64,000 bases of DNA from Actinoplanes sp. L3-i22 (GCF_019704555.1 NZ_AP024745.1:4658501-4722500), one strand, 5' to 3'; numbered from the stretch's first letter, positions 36,278 through 46,069 are shown. The notes: a model not told the origin generated them from the letters alone. Numbers and translations are program-made.

Positions 36278-36417
36278 GCCGACTCCCAGGAGAAACGACA
36301 GACTACCGGCTGATCGAACGCCAAAATCGCGATGGTAGCAGCGCGAACCTGCCAGATCGTGGGGAGCCGCAGCTCGGCGGCCGCAGCCGAGTGCCCGAGC
36401 CGCCGCGGGCATTGCCG

Positions 36418-37581
36418 TCACCCGGCTCGCGAGCGAGGCAACCCGGCCATCCCGAGCGTGACCAGCGCGAACACGGTGACGGCCGCGCAGACCAGAAACA
36501 CCGCGCCGTAGCCGAACCGGGTCGCCGAGCCGACCGCGATGATCGGCCCGGCCACGATCGCGCCGACGCGGCGGGTGTTCACGTACAGCCCGGAAGCCAG
36601 CCCCGGACGCGGAATGATCTCCTGGAACAGGGTCAGCCCGACGCCCGCGACCGCCGCGAAGAACCACGCATTGAGCACTTGCAAACCGATCAACACCACC
36701 GGACCTTTCGCGTACGGCATGGCCAGGTAATAGGCGATGCCGGCCAGGCAACCGGCCGCGATCAGAGCGGTCGCCGAGAAGCGGCGGCTCAACCGCCCGA
36801 TGGCCAGCAGCGCCGGGATCTCCAGCGCCGCGGCCGCCCCCAGCGCAAGGCCGGCCCACGCGACGTCGAGGCGCATCCGCTCGGCGACGAACAACGCCAT
36901 GACCGACACGACGGCGCTGTTGGTGGCCTGCAGCGCGACGAAGACGACCAGGATCGTGGCGACCCGGCCCCGGGGCATCGGCGCGCGGCCACCGCCCGCA
37001 CCGTCGCGGATCGGGGTCGATACCGGACCCGCACGCAGCAGCCCGGCCGTCGCGGTGATGGTGAGCACGGCGACCGCGGCCAGCAGCACCAGCACCGCCT
37101 TGGGCCCGGATCCGGTGAGGACGAACGCGGCCAGCGGCGGCCCGGCGACCCAGGCGAACGAGACGACCGCCCGGGTACGGACCACCTCGGCCGCATCGGC
37201 GCCACTGTGCTTGAGGTGGGCGAACAGCAGCGAGTTGCCGACCCCGGCCGGGCCGCCGAGCACGACCAGGGCGCACACCGCGGCCGGCAGCGACGTGATC
37301 AGCGCCAGCAGCGCGGCCAGGGCGAGCGTGAGCACCGCACAGGCCAGCATCGGCCGTACGTAATCGTGGTTTTTGTCCGCGTAAGCGGGCAGGATCAGGG
37401 ACGCGACGAAACCACTGGCGTTGTAGACCGCGAGCGCGCCCCCGACCTGGGCCGCGGACGCGCCGAAAACACCGGCGAGCAGCACCGCCAGGACCGGGTT
37501 GAACAGGGCGAACTGCAGACCCCAGAGCAGCGCGGCGGACGGGACGAGCAGCCGCCGGCGAGCCGCCACGAGATGATCCAT
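36418..37581 (-). CDS. MFS transporter resembling SET-type sugar efflux proteins
   Basis: 387 residues, 12 predicted helices. The N-terminus (LLWGLQFALFNPVLAVLLAG) and the loop LPAYADKNHDYVRPML resemble sugar efflux transporters of the SetA group. The second half has QEIIPRPGLASGLYVNTRRVG, also typical there. TACCGT lies 7 bases before the ATG on the minus strand, consistent with a leaderless transcript. It is adjacent and divergent to the acyltransferase gene. Substrate is inference. Confidence 0.82.
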   Translation of the reverse strand: MDHLVAARRRLLVPSAALLWGLQFALFNPVLAVLLAGVFGASAAQVGGALAVYNASGFVASLILPAYADKNHDYVRPMLACAVLTLALAALLALITSLPAAVCALVVLGGPAGVGNSLLFAHLKHSGADAAEVVRTRAVVSFAWVAGPPLAAFVLTGSGPKAVLVLLAAVAVLTITATAGLLRAGPVSTPIRDGAGGGRAPMPRGRVATILVVFVALQATNSAVVSVMALFVAERMRLDVAWAGLALGAAAALEIPALLAIGRLSRRFSATALIAAGCLAGIAYYLAMPYAKGPVVLIGLQVLNAWFFAAVAGVGLTLFQEIIPRPGLASGLYVNTRRVGAIVAGPIIAVGSATRFGYGAVFLVCAAVTVFALVTLGMAGLPRSRAG

Positions 37582-37723
37582 GCGGCCGACGGTACGGCCG
37601 GGGGCCCGCCGCAGGGAGGTTCTGCCAGTACCGGTGTCCCGCTCAGGCCGCGGCCGGGACCTGAGGAAAGGTCGAGCCGGGGCGTGGATGATTTTGCCGG
37701 TGCGGGCGTGTCACAGTGACCGC

Positions 37724-38692
37724 GTGAACGTCAAAGACCGGTTCATCGCGGGCGGTTACGCGGCCGCCTGGTCATTGATCAGGGCCATGCCGGAGAAAAC
37801 GGCCTACCGCCTGTTCGACCGCATCGCCGATCGGGTCTGGAAGCGGCGCGGCCCGCAGGTCCTGCAGTTGGAGGCCAACCTGCTCAGGGTCCTGGGCAAG
37901 GACACCACGCCGGAGTCGCTGGCCGCTACGTCGCGCAAGGGGATGCGATCGGCGATGCGGTACTACTGCGAGGCCTTCCGGCTCAACGGCTGGGACCGGC
38001 GCCGCCTCGTGGACAGCGTCGACATCGCGGACGAAGACCGGGCACGCCTGGCCGAAGCGGTCCGCCCGGAGCGCGGCGCGGTGCTGGCGCTGGGCCACAC
38101 CGGAAACTACGACCACGCCGGGGCCTGGCTCGTCGCGACCTTCTCGATCGGGTTCACCACGGTCGCCGAGAACCTCAAGCCCGAGGCGGTCGCCGAGCGG
38201 TTCTGGGCCTATCGGCGCAAGCTCGGCATGGAGGTGCTGCCGCACGACGGCGGACCCGCTGTCTTCGGAACCCTGGCGCGGCGGCTGCGCGAGGGTGGCA
38301 CCGTCTGCCTGGTCGCGGATCGCGACCTGGGCGCCTCCGGAGTCCCGGTGGACTTCTTCGGCGAGACCACCCGGATCGCCGCCGGACCGGCGGCGCTCGC
38401 GGTGCAGACCGGGTGCCGGGTGTATCCGGCGAGCCTCTGGTATCCGGGCCCGGGCCGGCTGGGGATCAGAATCCACCCGGAGATCCCGGTGCCGCCCGAC
38501 GGCACCCGGCGGGAGAAGATCGCCCGGATGACGCAGACGCTCGCGGACGCCTACGCCGAGGGGATCGCCGCGCATCCCGAGGACTGGCACATGCTGCAGA
38601 AGTACTTCCTGGCCGACCTGGATCCCGGCAAGCCGCCGGCACCGGACGGGCGGCCGTCGCCGAGGGGCCACGATCAGGACAGCCCGGTCTGA
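37724..38692 (+). CDS. Phosphatidylinositol-mannoside-type lipid acyltransferase
   Basis: 322 residues. HtrB/PatA family: the HxxxxD catalytic motif is GHTGNYDHAG, followed by ENLKPEAVAERFWAYRRKLGMEVLP and DRDLGASGVPVDFFGE, which are characteristic of actinobacterial PatA. It would transfer a fatty acyl group to a mannose of phosphatidylinositol mannosides at the inner membrane face. It lacks the usual pgsA/pimA neighbours, so it may be an extra copy. GTG 37724 was preferred; GTG 37700 is in frame upstream. Confidence 0.82.
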   Translation: MNVKDRFIAGGYAAAWSLIRAMPEKTAYRLFDRIADRVWKRRGPQVLQLEANLLRVLGKDTTPESLAATSRKGMRSAMRYYCEAFRLNGWDRRRLVDSVDIADEDRARLAEAVRPERGAVLALGHTGNYDHAGAWLVATFSIGFTTVAENLKPEAVAERFWAYRRKLGMEVLPHDGGPAVFGTLARRLREGGTVCLVADRDLGASGVPVDFFGETTRIAAGPAALAVQTGCRVYPASLWYPGPGRLGIRIHPEIPVPPDGTRREKIARMTQTLADAYAEGIAAHPEDWHMLQKYFLADLDPGKPPAPDGRPSPRGHDQDSPV

Positions 38693-38758
38693 TCCGCCTC
38701 GGCGGCCCGGTCCGCCGGGTGCGGCTCGCACCCGGCGGATCCCCCCGTCATCCGGCGG

Positions 38759-39400
38759 TCACCACCGGATGGTCCATTCCTCCCAGATGCCCGGGGATGT
38801 CGATCGGGCCCTGAGCATCGCGTACTGGCTGCCGGTGTAGTCCAGCTCGGCGGCGACGTAGAGCCGGGCTGCGCCGTACTGCATCCGGTGCGCGTCACCG
38901 CCGCCGGTCCACACGAACGACTCCCATTGACCGATCGAGGTGGACCGGGCCCGCAGCATGCCCTTGCGGCTGCCCGCGTAGTCGAACTCGGCCGCCACAT
39001 ACCGGTTGTTGGTCGTGGCGAGCAGAGCGACGGTGGTGAACCCGTCCTGCGAGCAGAGGCGGAAGTCCTCCCACGGTCCGACGGAATCCGCCCGGGCACG
39101 GAGCATGGCGTAGTTGGTGCCGGTGTAGTCCTTCTCCACCGAGACGTACTTCAGATTTCGGGACGACTGGAGCGTGACCTGCTGCGGCAGGCAGCTGACG
39201 GCGGCCACGCTCGGCGACCGGCCGGCACTGCCCGCCCGCGCGTCCGCGGGCGTCGCCACCACGGCCATGACGGCCGCGCTCAGCACCGCGACGAGAATTC
39301 TGCCGCTACGCACGATGCTGTCCCGGGTGGTGTTCGCCCGATGCTGCGATGACGTTCCGTTCGAGGTCGCGCCGGCGGCGCGGGGCATGGTTTTTCGCAT
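38759..39400 (-). CDS. Secreted fascin-like beta-trefoil protein
   Basis: 213 residues. A long N-terminal region ends in a hydrophobic signal (VAVLSAAVMAVVATPADARA). The mature part consists of three clear internal repeats of about 45-50 residues, each with a Y(V)xxExDYxGxxxxMLRAR core and a WExF/W end (KYVSVEKDYTGTNYAMLRAR; RYVAAEFDYAGSRKGMLRAR; LYVAAELDYTGSQYAMLRAR). Three repeats make one beta-trefoil, a fold used for carbohydrate or protein binding. It probably acts outside the cell. The start could lie further in, at a codon nearer the hydrophobic signal. Confidence 0.8.
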   Translation of the reverse strand: MRKTMPRAAGATSNGTSSQHRANTTRDSIVRSGRILVAVLSAAVMAVVATPADARAGSAGRSPSVAAVSCLPQQVTLQSSRNLKYVSVEKDYTGTNYAMLRARADSVGPWEDFRLCSQDGFTTVALLATTNNRYVAAEFDYAGSRKGMLRARSTSIGQWESFVWTGGGDAHRMQYGAARLYVAAELDYTGSQYAMLRARSTSPGIWEEWTIRW

Positions 39401-39459
39401 GTGATCCTCCGATGGATGCTCGATTCGTTGCCTGGGTGACGGGGGAGTGAAGGGGTTGG

Positions 39460-39924
39460 TCAGCCCCAGCGCTGGCGGCTGCTCGCGGCGGCGCAGGTCG
39501 CGGTTCCGCGCCGGGGTGCCCGGATGTCGTCACCCACGTCGCGCAGGCAGCGCCCGGTCTGCTTGTTCTCGAAGCCGATCAGGCCGTAGGCACGGCTGAT
39601 CCACCACTGCTGGTTGTTGCCGCCGTTGCACGAATGCCCGTACACCGCCTGGGTGTCGTTGTTGTCGAGGCAGAGTCCGGTCGCGACGTTGCGGAATGTC
39701 CGGCTTCCGTCGCTGTTGGCGATCACGTCCCAGCTCTGGAACGATCCGCCGTTGCAGGCGAGCGGGTAGATCTCGCCGCCCCCGTCGCCGTCGAGGCAGT
39801 TGCCCGTGTAGGCGTTCTTGTACGTTTCCGAGGCAGCCTGAGCGGGCGCGGCCACGGTGAGCGCCGTGGCGACAGCGGCGAGAACAACCGCCGTTCTGCC
39901 CATTGTCGTGAGGCCCTTGCGCAT
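39460..39924 (-). CDS. Secreted ricin-B-type lectin protein
   Basis: 154 residues with a signal peptide (VVLAAVATALTVAAPAQA). A single beta-trefoil with QxW-type motifs (SFQSWDV, NNQQWWI, SSRQRWG) and NVATGLCLDNN/NKQTGRCLRDV repeats, as in carbohydrate-binding module 13. It lacks a catalytic domain, so it is a free-standing binding protein. ATG 39924 has a GGAAGG ribosome site. It lies beside the fascin-like gene on the same strand with 59 bases between them. Confidence 0.88.
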   Translation of the reverse strand: MRKGLTTMGRTAVVLAAVATALTVAAPAQAASETYKNAYTGNCLDGDGGGEIYPLACNGGSFQSWDVIANSDGSRTFRNVATGLCLDNNDTQAVYGHSCNGGNNQQWWISRAYGLIGFENKQTGRCLRDVGDDIRAPRRGTATCAAASSRQRWG

Positions 39925-40183
39925 CTTCGGTTCCTTCCCGTTGCGGTGATCGAGCCGGATGTGGTGCCGGGATAGACGCTGACCGGCGGCAGCCAGGCGG
40001 TGGAAGAGCTGCGGGATGAGGTCGAACAATGGGCGTGTTCGCGCAGGTCAACGAATTGTTCGACGGCTGCGGCGAACAATGCTGCGGAGGTCGGCGCGCG
40101 ACATTTGACGGGCAGGCGACATCGGTACATCGCGCCGAGGGCTAAGATTTACGTCGATCAACCCGACGGTGGGGGGCTGTCGC

Positions 40184-41854
40184 GTGGCCGAGATCCCTGA
40201 CGTTTCGCGGCGGGGACGTCGCGAGGACCTGCTGGACGCCGCGTTGCCCGCGCATCGGCTCGCCTTCGCCACCCGGCTCCGCGAGCTGCGGCGCGAGTGC
40301 GGCCAGCCGCCCTACCGCACGCTCAGTCGGCTCGCGCACTGCGGCTCGGGCTCGCTGTCCGAGGCCGCGAGCGGCCGCAGATTGCCGACCTGGGAGACGA
40401 CCCGCGGGTACGTGACCGGGTGCCTGCGCCACGCCGGCCGGGAGAGCGAAATAGACCGCTCGCTGCCCCGGTGGCGCCGGCTGTGGGAGGACACCGAGGT
40501 CCGCGACAAGGCGCACCGCCTCGACCTCCCGGCGACACCGGTGCCCGCGGCGGCTGCCCCAGCGGCCCCGGGGCGCGGCCGATCACGACGGCCGATCGCC
40601 GCCGTCGTCGCCGTACTGGTGCTGATAGCGACCATGGCTGCCAGCGGCGCGAGGCCGTCCGCACCGACGGCCATGACCGGCCTGTTCAACATCCTGATGG
40701 TGCCGTTCGAAGGATTCCCGGCCACGGCCGGCGGGCTGGAGCGCACGCTGGCCCGCGAGCTGGAGCAGTGGGCGCGCGGCGAGACCGCCGTGCAGACGCG
40801 TGGCCCGGCCCAGGTCGCCCGGGTGGCTGCCCGGGACGCACACGCCCGAGAACTGGCCCTGACCAGGCTCGGCACGGACCACAACGCCGACGTCGTGCTG
40901 ACCGCTCTGCTGCGACCGGACGGCGACACCTGGACCGTGGTGATCGACATCGTGCTCACCGAGCGGGTCTTCGCCGAGACGCCCGAGTTCGTCGGCCGCC
41001 ACGAGCTCACCCTGACCGAGCCGCCCGATGTGATCCGGGGCAACCTCGAGGTCAACCAGCAGTTGGCGGACGATGCGGTCCGCTACGTGCAGGCCGTGGT
41101 GGCGTTCGTCCGCGGGCTGGGCCGGTACGCGCTCGACGACTATCCCGGCGCCGAGCGTGAGTTCCGGACGGCCGACGGCGGGCTGGCCGAGCCGGTCCGG
41201 CCGATCACCGGGCACGCCGCGGTGATCCTGCTGATGCTGGGCAACGCCGTCGGCCGCACCGGGCGGTACACGGAGGCAGCGGAGACCTTCCGGCGGGCGT
41301 TGGCGCGCAGCCCGGGATACCCGCGCGCCACGATCGGCCTGGCCGAGGCGCTGCGGGCCGGAACGACCTGCGGCACGGGCGACGACGCGCCGCTGCGGCG
41401 CGCGCTGGAGCTCTACGAGCGGGCGCTACCGGCCTCCGGTGGCGCCCTGATCGAGATGAAGACGCGGCTCGGGCTGGGGCTGGCGTACCAGTGCCTGAGC
41501 CTGGGCGCGACACCGCACTGGGCGCAAGCCGACGAGCAGTTCGCGGGGGTGCTGCGAGCCCACCGGGGCTGGGCAGCGGGCGGGGAGGCGCGCCGGCAGT
41601 CGCAGCGGCTGGCGGCGGAGGCCAGAGCCGGGCAGGCCCTGACGGCCTGGCGCACCGGGCACCTGACCGCCGCCGCGGCAGCCTACGAGGAGGCGGTGAG
41701 CATGCTGCACGCCATCGGCGTGGTCCGGCCCACCATCCAGGACCGTGAACGGATCTTCCTGCGGAACCTGCGCGACACGTACCTGGCGATGAACGCGACC
41801 CGTCAGGCCGAAGCGGTCAACGCCCGGCTGATCCGTGCCGGCGGGGTGCCATGA
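40184..41854 (+). CDS. Membrane-spanning HTH-TM-TPR protein
   Basis: 556 residues. Residues 20-110 form an XRE-like helix-turn-helix of the type used by actinobacterial multidomain proteins (LRELRRECGQPPYRTLSRLA, SLSEAASGRRLPTWETTRGYV). One membrane helix follows (IAAVVAVLVLIATMAAS), then an outside part with about 120 residues of alpha/beta sequence and TPR-like helices (YTEAAETFRRALARSPGYP). The layout suggests a signal detector with a cytoplasmic DNA- or protein-binding head. GTG 40184 follows GGTGGGGGG. It is coupled (ATGA) to the secreted protein at 41851. Confidence 0.72.
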   Translation: MAEIPDVSRRGRREDLLDAALPAHRLAFATRLRELRRECGQPPYRTLSRLAHCGSGSLSEAASGRRLPTWETTRGYVTGCLRHAGRESEIDRSLPRWRRLWEDTEVRDKAHRLDLPATPVPAAAAPAAPGRGRSRRPIAAVVAVLVLIATMAASGARPSAPTAMTGLFNILMVPFEGFPATAGGLERTLARELEQWARGETAVQTRGPAQVARVAARDAHARELALTRLGTDHNADVVLTALLRPDGDTWTVVIDIVLTERVFAETPEFVGRHELTLTEPPDVIRGNLEVNQQLADDAVRYVQAVVAFVRGLGRYALDDYPGAEREFRTADGGLAEPVRPITGHAAVILLMLGNAVGRTGRYTEAAETFRRALARSPGYPRATIGLAEALRAGTTCGTGDDAPLRRALELYERALPASGGALIEMKTRLGLGLAYQCLSLGATPHWAQADEQFAGVLRAHRGWAAGGEARRQSQRLAAEARAGQALTAWRTGHLTAAAAAYEEAVSMLHAIGVVRPTIQDRERIFLRNLRDTYLAMNATRQAEAVNARLIRAGGVP

Positions 41855-42930
41855 TCCCCGCCCGTGTGGTGCGCCGCGCCGCCGTCCCGGTGCTCGTCAT
41901 CCTCACCGCCGCAACCGCCTTCGTGATCCAGCGGACCGGCGAGCATCCGGATCAGCGGTCGCCCGCCATCGAGGCCCGTACGCCCCGGCCCACCCCGCCC
42001 GGCACGCCCACCGCGTCGCCGGCGGCTACCCCCGTGGCCTTCCCGTCCTCCTCCACCGGCAGTCCGGCGACCTCTACCGGGAGTCCCGCGACTACCGGGA
42101 GTCCCGCGACGCGAACGTCGTCGCCGTCGTCGACGGGGCCGGCACCGCCTGCGAGATCGACCGGACCGGTGGCACCTCCCTCGCTGGCCCAGTCCGCTTC
42201 CCTCGACGGCCTCCTGCAGCAGGAGGGGCCCGTACCGGAGGGCGTACCTGCCCAGCTCGACCTCTTCATGGGTGGTGGACCGACCTGCTCGGAAGTGCCG
42301 TCTTCCGATGCCCGCGTCACGGTGCCGTCCGAACCTGTCGTGATCCCGAGCGTGCCGGTCTTCTGCCTCAAAGGCTTCGACCCGCAGCACAAGGTGACAG
42401 TCGTCGTCACCGCACCCGACGGCACCAAGGACACCGTCACCGTCCCCGCCCGGGCGCGGCACTACGACGGGCTGTACTACCCGGTCCGGCCCGGCAGTCA
42501 GGCGGGACGCTATCGCGTACGAGCCACCCAGGGCTCGACGACAGCGACCGCCCAGTTCCAGGCCGTCCGGGCAAGTAAGCCGCATCTGTGGATATACCCG
42601 AGAAACGCCGACGTGGGCGCCACCATCGACGTGTACCTCGGCGGCTTTCCCTCCGGCCGCCCGGCCGATCTGCACCTGTACGTGTGCCCACAGCAGATCT
42701 ACCGGGCCACCTTCACGGTCGCGGTCGACGCACGAGGCGAAGCCCACCTCGCCCTGCGGACCACCGCCACCACGGAGCCAACCTGCTACGCCCTGAACAG
42801 CCCCCTGGTATACCTCCCACCGGACCCGCCCGACATGCCGCACAGCCCCGACAACCAGCTCTTCTGGCTGCACGCTCCCAGCCCGCCCGAACAGCCACCC
42901 GACTGCGAGTCCGCGGCGCTGCGCTGCTGA
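41851..42930 (+). CDS. Secreted or membrane-anchored protein with Ser/Pro/Thr-rich linker
   Basis: 359 residues. An N-terminal hydrophobic segment (AVPVLVILTAATAFVI) acts as a signal or anchor. A Ser/Pro/Thr-rich linker (about 35-110) with short GSPAT repeats follows. Then come two beta-rich domains with paired Cys (CSEVPSS...FCLKGFDP; LYVCPQQIY...PTCYALNS), resembling Ig-like folds. It starts inside the stop of the HTH-TM-TPR gene, so the two products probably work together at the cell surface. I do not recognise the family. Confidence 0.68.
   Translation: MIPARVVRRAAVPVLVILTAATAFVIQRTGEHPDQRSPAIEARTPRPTPPGTPTASPAATPVAFPSSSTGSPATSTGSPATTGSPATRTSSPSSTGPAPPARSTGPVAPPSLAQSASLDGLLQQEGPVPEGVPAQLDLFMGGGPTCSEVPSSDARVTVPSEPVVIPSVPVFCLKGFDPQHKVTVVVTAPDGTKDTVTVPARARHYDGLYYPVRPGSQAGRYRVRATQGSTTATAQFQAVRASKPHLWIYPRNADVGATIDVYLGGFPSGRPADLHLYVCPQQIYRATFTVAVDARGEAHLALRTTATTEPTCYALNSPLVYLPPDPPDMPHSPDNQLFWLHAPSPPEQPPDCESAALRC
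42055..42110 (+). repeat. Short tandem repeats coding for GSPAT units
   Basis: A 17-base unit is repeated identically at 42076-42092 and 42094-42110, with a diverged copy at 42055-42071. It encodes the Ser/Pro/Thr linker and could change length by slippage. Confidence 0.7.
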
Positions 42931-43234
42931 AGGGACGCCACCTACACGGCCACGACCGGCTCACTGTTGTGGTGCGCCGCGGGGTCCTCGACGCGACCAC
43001 AGCCGGACCCGCCAGACGGGCGAATCGCGGTAGATCCCGACGACATCTACATCCTGCCCGGCGACGGCGACAGCTACGCCGCCGCGCCTCTACCCTCCGG
43101 GCCGGGCGCATCGGTATGCCGGGCGAGTCAGCAACTGGACAGCCCGGGAGGCGTCAACCGAGCCGAACACGTGGTGCAAACGATCACCCAACGTGACAAC
43201 AATATCGAGGGCGGCACGGCGGGAGGTTCCGGGC
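42931..43234 (+). other. Intergenic region with a possible coding remnant
   Basis: 304 bases. One forward frame stays open through 42967-43190 and reads partly protein-like (VDPDDIYILPGDGDSYAAAP), but it has no start with a ribosome site and merges into the following gene in a different frame. It may be a decayed gene end. The promoter of the LuxR-type gene must also lie here. Confidence 0.35.
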
Positions 43235-46069
43235 ATGCCGATCGGGAGTCTTCAACAGGGCCGCTTCCAGCGACTCGTCGGGCGTGCGGCGCAGCGTGCC
43301 TGCCTCGACCGGCTGGTCGGCGGCCTGCGGTCCGGGCAGGGCCAGGCGCTGATGATCACCGGCGAGGCCGGGACGGGCAAGTCCGCGCTGCTCGGCTATC
43401 TGATGAGGCGCGCCGGTGACCTGACCGTGCTGGCCACCCGCGGCATCGAGTCGGAGGCGGCGCTGGCGTACGCCGGACTCGGCGACCTGCTGCGACCGCT
43501 CCAAAATCTGTTCGCCACGCTACCAACGCCGCAGGCAGCGGCGTTGCGTACCGCGCTGGCCCTCGAGCAGGCCGCCGCCGAGTTCAGTCGGTACGCCGTT
43601 TGTCTCGGCACCTTGACCGCGCTGACCACCGAGGCCGAGCGGCGCGCGGTTCTGGTCGTGGTGGACGACGCGCACTGGCTCGACCAACCGTCGCTGACCG
43701 CCCTGCTGTTCGCGGCGCGCCGAATTCAGGCCGACGCGGTCAGTGTCGTGCTCGCCGTGCGGGACGCCTCGGCGGCCGATGTCGAGGATGCGGCCATCGA
43801 GATCATGCCGGTGCCGGGGCTGAGCCCGGCGGAAACCGCCGAACTGCTGGGCCGGTTGCGCACCGACCCGATTGCACCGATGGTTGCCGACGAGTTGTGG
43901 CGGGCCACCCGGGGCAATCCGCTGGCCGTGACCGATGTCTGCGCCCGGCTCAGCGCCGCTCAGCTGGCCGGCCGCGAGCTGCTCGGAGACCGGTTGCCGC
44001 TCAGCGCCGACCTGCAGAGCTCGTTCGCCGCGCGACTGACGCCGCTGGCGCCGCAGACCCGGACGGCGTTGCTGGTCGCCGCGCTGTGTGCGGCCGATAC
44101 CGACGCGCTCGCGCCGGCGTTGGATGCGCTCGGCGTCGATGCCACGGCGCTCGACCAGGCGGAGACCGCGGGCTTGATCGCGTACGAAAATTGTCGTCTG
44201 GTCTTTGTGCACCCATTGATGCGCTCGGCGATCCATCGGGAGGCACCCGGCTGGGCCCGTCGCCAGGCCTACGACGCTCTGGCCGCGACCGGCTCCGGCG
44301 AAGCCCGGGCCTGGTATCGCGCGGCCGGCGCGGCGGGCCCGGACGAGGAGGTGGCCGCCGAACTGGAGGCCGCGGGCGGATGGGCGCGCGGACGCACCGG
44401 ATATGCCGCCGCCTCGCGGGCCCTGCACCGCGCCGCCGAGCTGACCGAACCGGGCGCCGAGCGGGCCCGCCGGTTGGCCGCCGCGGCCGCCGACGCGCAG
44501 CTGGCCGGGCACGCGGCCGCCGCGGCGCAGTGGCTCGACCAGGCGTGGACGATGACCAGCGATCCGCTGCTACTGGCCGATATCGATCTGGCCCGCGGGC
44601 GGTTGCTCACCCAGCGGGGCACGCCGTCGATCGCGCAGCAGGTCCTGCTCGGCGCGGCAAGCGCGGTCGAGCAGGCTGATCCGTTGCGCGCGGCCCGGCT
44701 GATGTGCGAGGCGATCTATCCGAGTCTCACTGAGGGGCGGGTGGCGGATTCCGTGCGGTATGCCCGGCGCGCCGTCCAACTCGCAGGGGTCGCCGGTGAC
44801 GACGACGCACGCCGCGACGCGCGGACGCATCTCGCGCAGGCGCTCACCATCGGCGGCCGGACCGCGCAGGCCCGGCGGCTGCTCATCGCCGCCCGCCGGT
44901 ACGTCGACGCGCTCGACCCGACCGGCAGTGAGCACAAGGTCGCGCTGCTGGCGCTCTGCTGGGCCTGGCTGGAGGACTACGGGATGGCCACGGCGCTGAT
45001 CGAGCGGGTGGTCGGCGCGGCCCGCCGTTCGGGCGCGCTCGGTGCGCTGGTGCGGGCGCTCAGCTTCCAGTGCGAGATCGGCCGCTGCACCGGTGACTGG
45101 GCCGCCGCGTACGCGGTCGCGGAGGAGTCCTTGCATTTGGCCCGCGAGATCCGCGACGTCTCGAACGTGGGTTTCGCCCTGACCTGCCTGGCCCGTTTCG
45201 ACGCTGTCCAGGGCCGCGGCGACCTGCTGCACGAGCGGCTGGCCGAGGCCCGCAAGTTGTCCGGGCCGCTCGGCACCGGCGGGCTGCTGCTGTTCGAAGC
45301 CAGCGCGCGCGGCCTGTTCCACCTGACCGACGGGGCTCCCGATGAGGCGATCACCTGCCTGGAGACGGTGCGTGACTTCAGCGACCGGATGGGAATCGAC
45401 AATCCGAACATCGTGGGCTGGGAGGCCGACCTGGTGGAGGCGTACTGGCGGGCCGGTCGTCCGGACGATGTCCGGGCCCAGCTGCGCACCCTGGAGGAGA
45501 AGGCACGCGTCACCGGGCTCAGCCGACCGCGGGCCGCGGCCGCCCGCAGCCGAGGTTTGCTGGCGTCGACGCCGACCGAGGCGGAGACCCATTTCCGGTC
45601 TGCCCTGAGTCTGCACGCCGAGTGCCCACAACCGTTCGAGCAGGCCCGCACCGCGCTCGCCTTCGGTGAGGTGCTGCGCCGCCGGCAGCGCCGCGCCGAG
45701 GCCCGGCCGTTCCTGCGCGACGCGCTCGAGGTCTTCCGCCGGCTGGGCGCCGAGCCGTACGCGCGCCGCGCCGCCGCCGAACTGGAGGCCACTGGGGCCC
45801 ATCCCAGCCCGTCCGGACTGGTCAACGGCGTGCAGCGGTTGACCCCACAGGAGTTGCAGGTCGCCCGGGCGGTCGCCGACGGCATGAGCAACCCGGAGGT
45901 CGCGGCGGCGCTGTTCATCTCACGCAAGACCGTCGAAGCGCACCTGTCCAGCGCTTATCGCAAGCTGGGCGTGCATTCGAGGACTCAGCTCGTGCGGCAC
46001 GTGGTCGAGGCGGCCCGGCCCTGGGTGGTCACAGCGGAGGGCTCGGGTCCGGCAGACCGGCCGCGGTGA
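43235..46069 (+). CDS. LuxR-family regulator with large ATPase domain (LAL type)
   Basis: 944 residues. Walker A GEAGTGKS (about 43-50), Walker B AVLVVVDDAHWLD (about 138-150), a long helical repeat region, and a C-terminal LuxR DNA-binding domain (LTPQELQVARAVADGMSNPE and SRKTVEAHLSSAYRKLGVHS). LAL regulators control secondary metabolism or sugar use in response to a ligand and ATP. ATG 43235 follows GGGAGGT; an in-frame ATG lies upstream at 43193 without a ribosome site. Its last 41 bases overlap a convergent small gene. Confidence 0.9.
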   Translation: MPIGSLQQGRFQRLVGRAAQRACLDRLVGGLRSGQGQALMITGEAGTGKSALLGYLMRRAGDLTVLATRGIESEAALAYAGLGDLLRPLQNLFATLPTPQAAALRTALALEQAAAEFSRYAVCLGTLTALTTEAERRAVLVVVDDAHWLDQPSLTALLFAARRIQADAVSVVLAVRDASAADVEDAAIEIMPVPGLSPAETAELLGRLRTDPIAPMVADELWRATRGNPLAVTDVCARLSAAQLAGRELLGDRLPLSADLQSSFAARLTPLAPQTRTALLVAALCAADTDALAPALDALGVDATALDQAETAGLIAYENCRLVFVHPLMRSAIHREAPGWARRQAYDALAATGSGEARAWYRAAGAAGPDEEVAAELEAAGGWARGRTGYAAASRALHRAAELTEPGAERARRLAAAAADAQLAGHAAAAAQWLDQAWTMTSDPLLLADIDLARGRLLTQRGTPSIAQQVLLGAASAVEQADPLRAARLMCEAIYPSLTEGRVADSVRYARRAVQLAGVAGDDDARRDARTHLAQALTIGGRTAQARRLLIAARRYVDALDPTGSEHKVALLALCWAWLEDYGMATALIERVVGAARRSGALGALVRALSFQCEIGRCTGDWAAAYAVAEESLHLAREIRDVSNVGFALTCLARFDAVQGRGDLLHERLAEARKLSGPLGTGGLLLFEASARGLFHLTDGAPDEAITCLETVRDFSDRMGIDNPNIVGWEADLVEAYWRAGRPDDVRAQLRTLEEKARVTGLSRPRAAAARSRGLLASTPTEAETHFRSALSLHAECPQPFEQARTALAFGEVLRRRQRRAEARPFLRDALEVFRRLGAEPYARRAAAELEATGAHPSPSGLVNGVQRLTPQELQVARAVADGMSNPEVAAALFISRKTVEAHLSSAYRKLGVHSRTQLVRHVVEAARPWVVTAEGSGPADRPR

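Noticed and set aside
36278..37276. Upstream extension of the SARP regulator frame
   Set aside because: It is antisense-frame noise over the MFS gene at 36418. The regulator fold begins just after GTG 36277.
42967..43419. 150-codon forward frame before the LuxR-type gene
   Set aside because: It lacks a ribosome site and overlaps the LuxR-type gene in another frame. It is kept only as a possible remnant in the intergenic entry.
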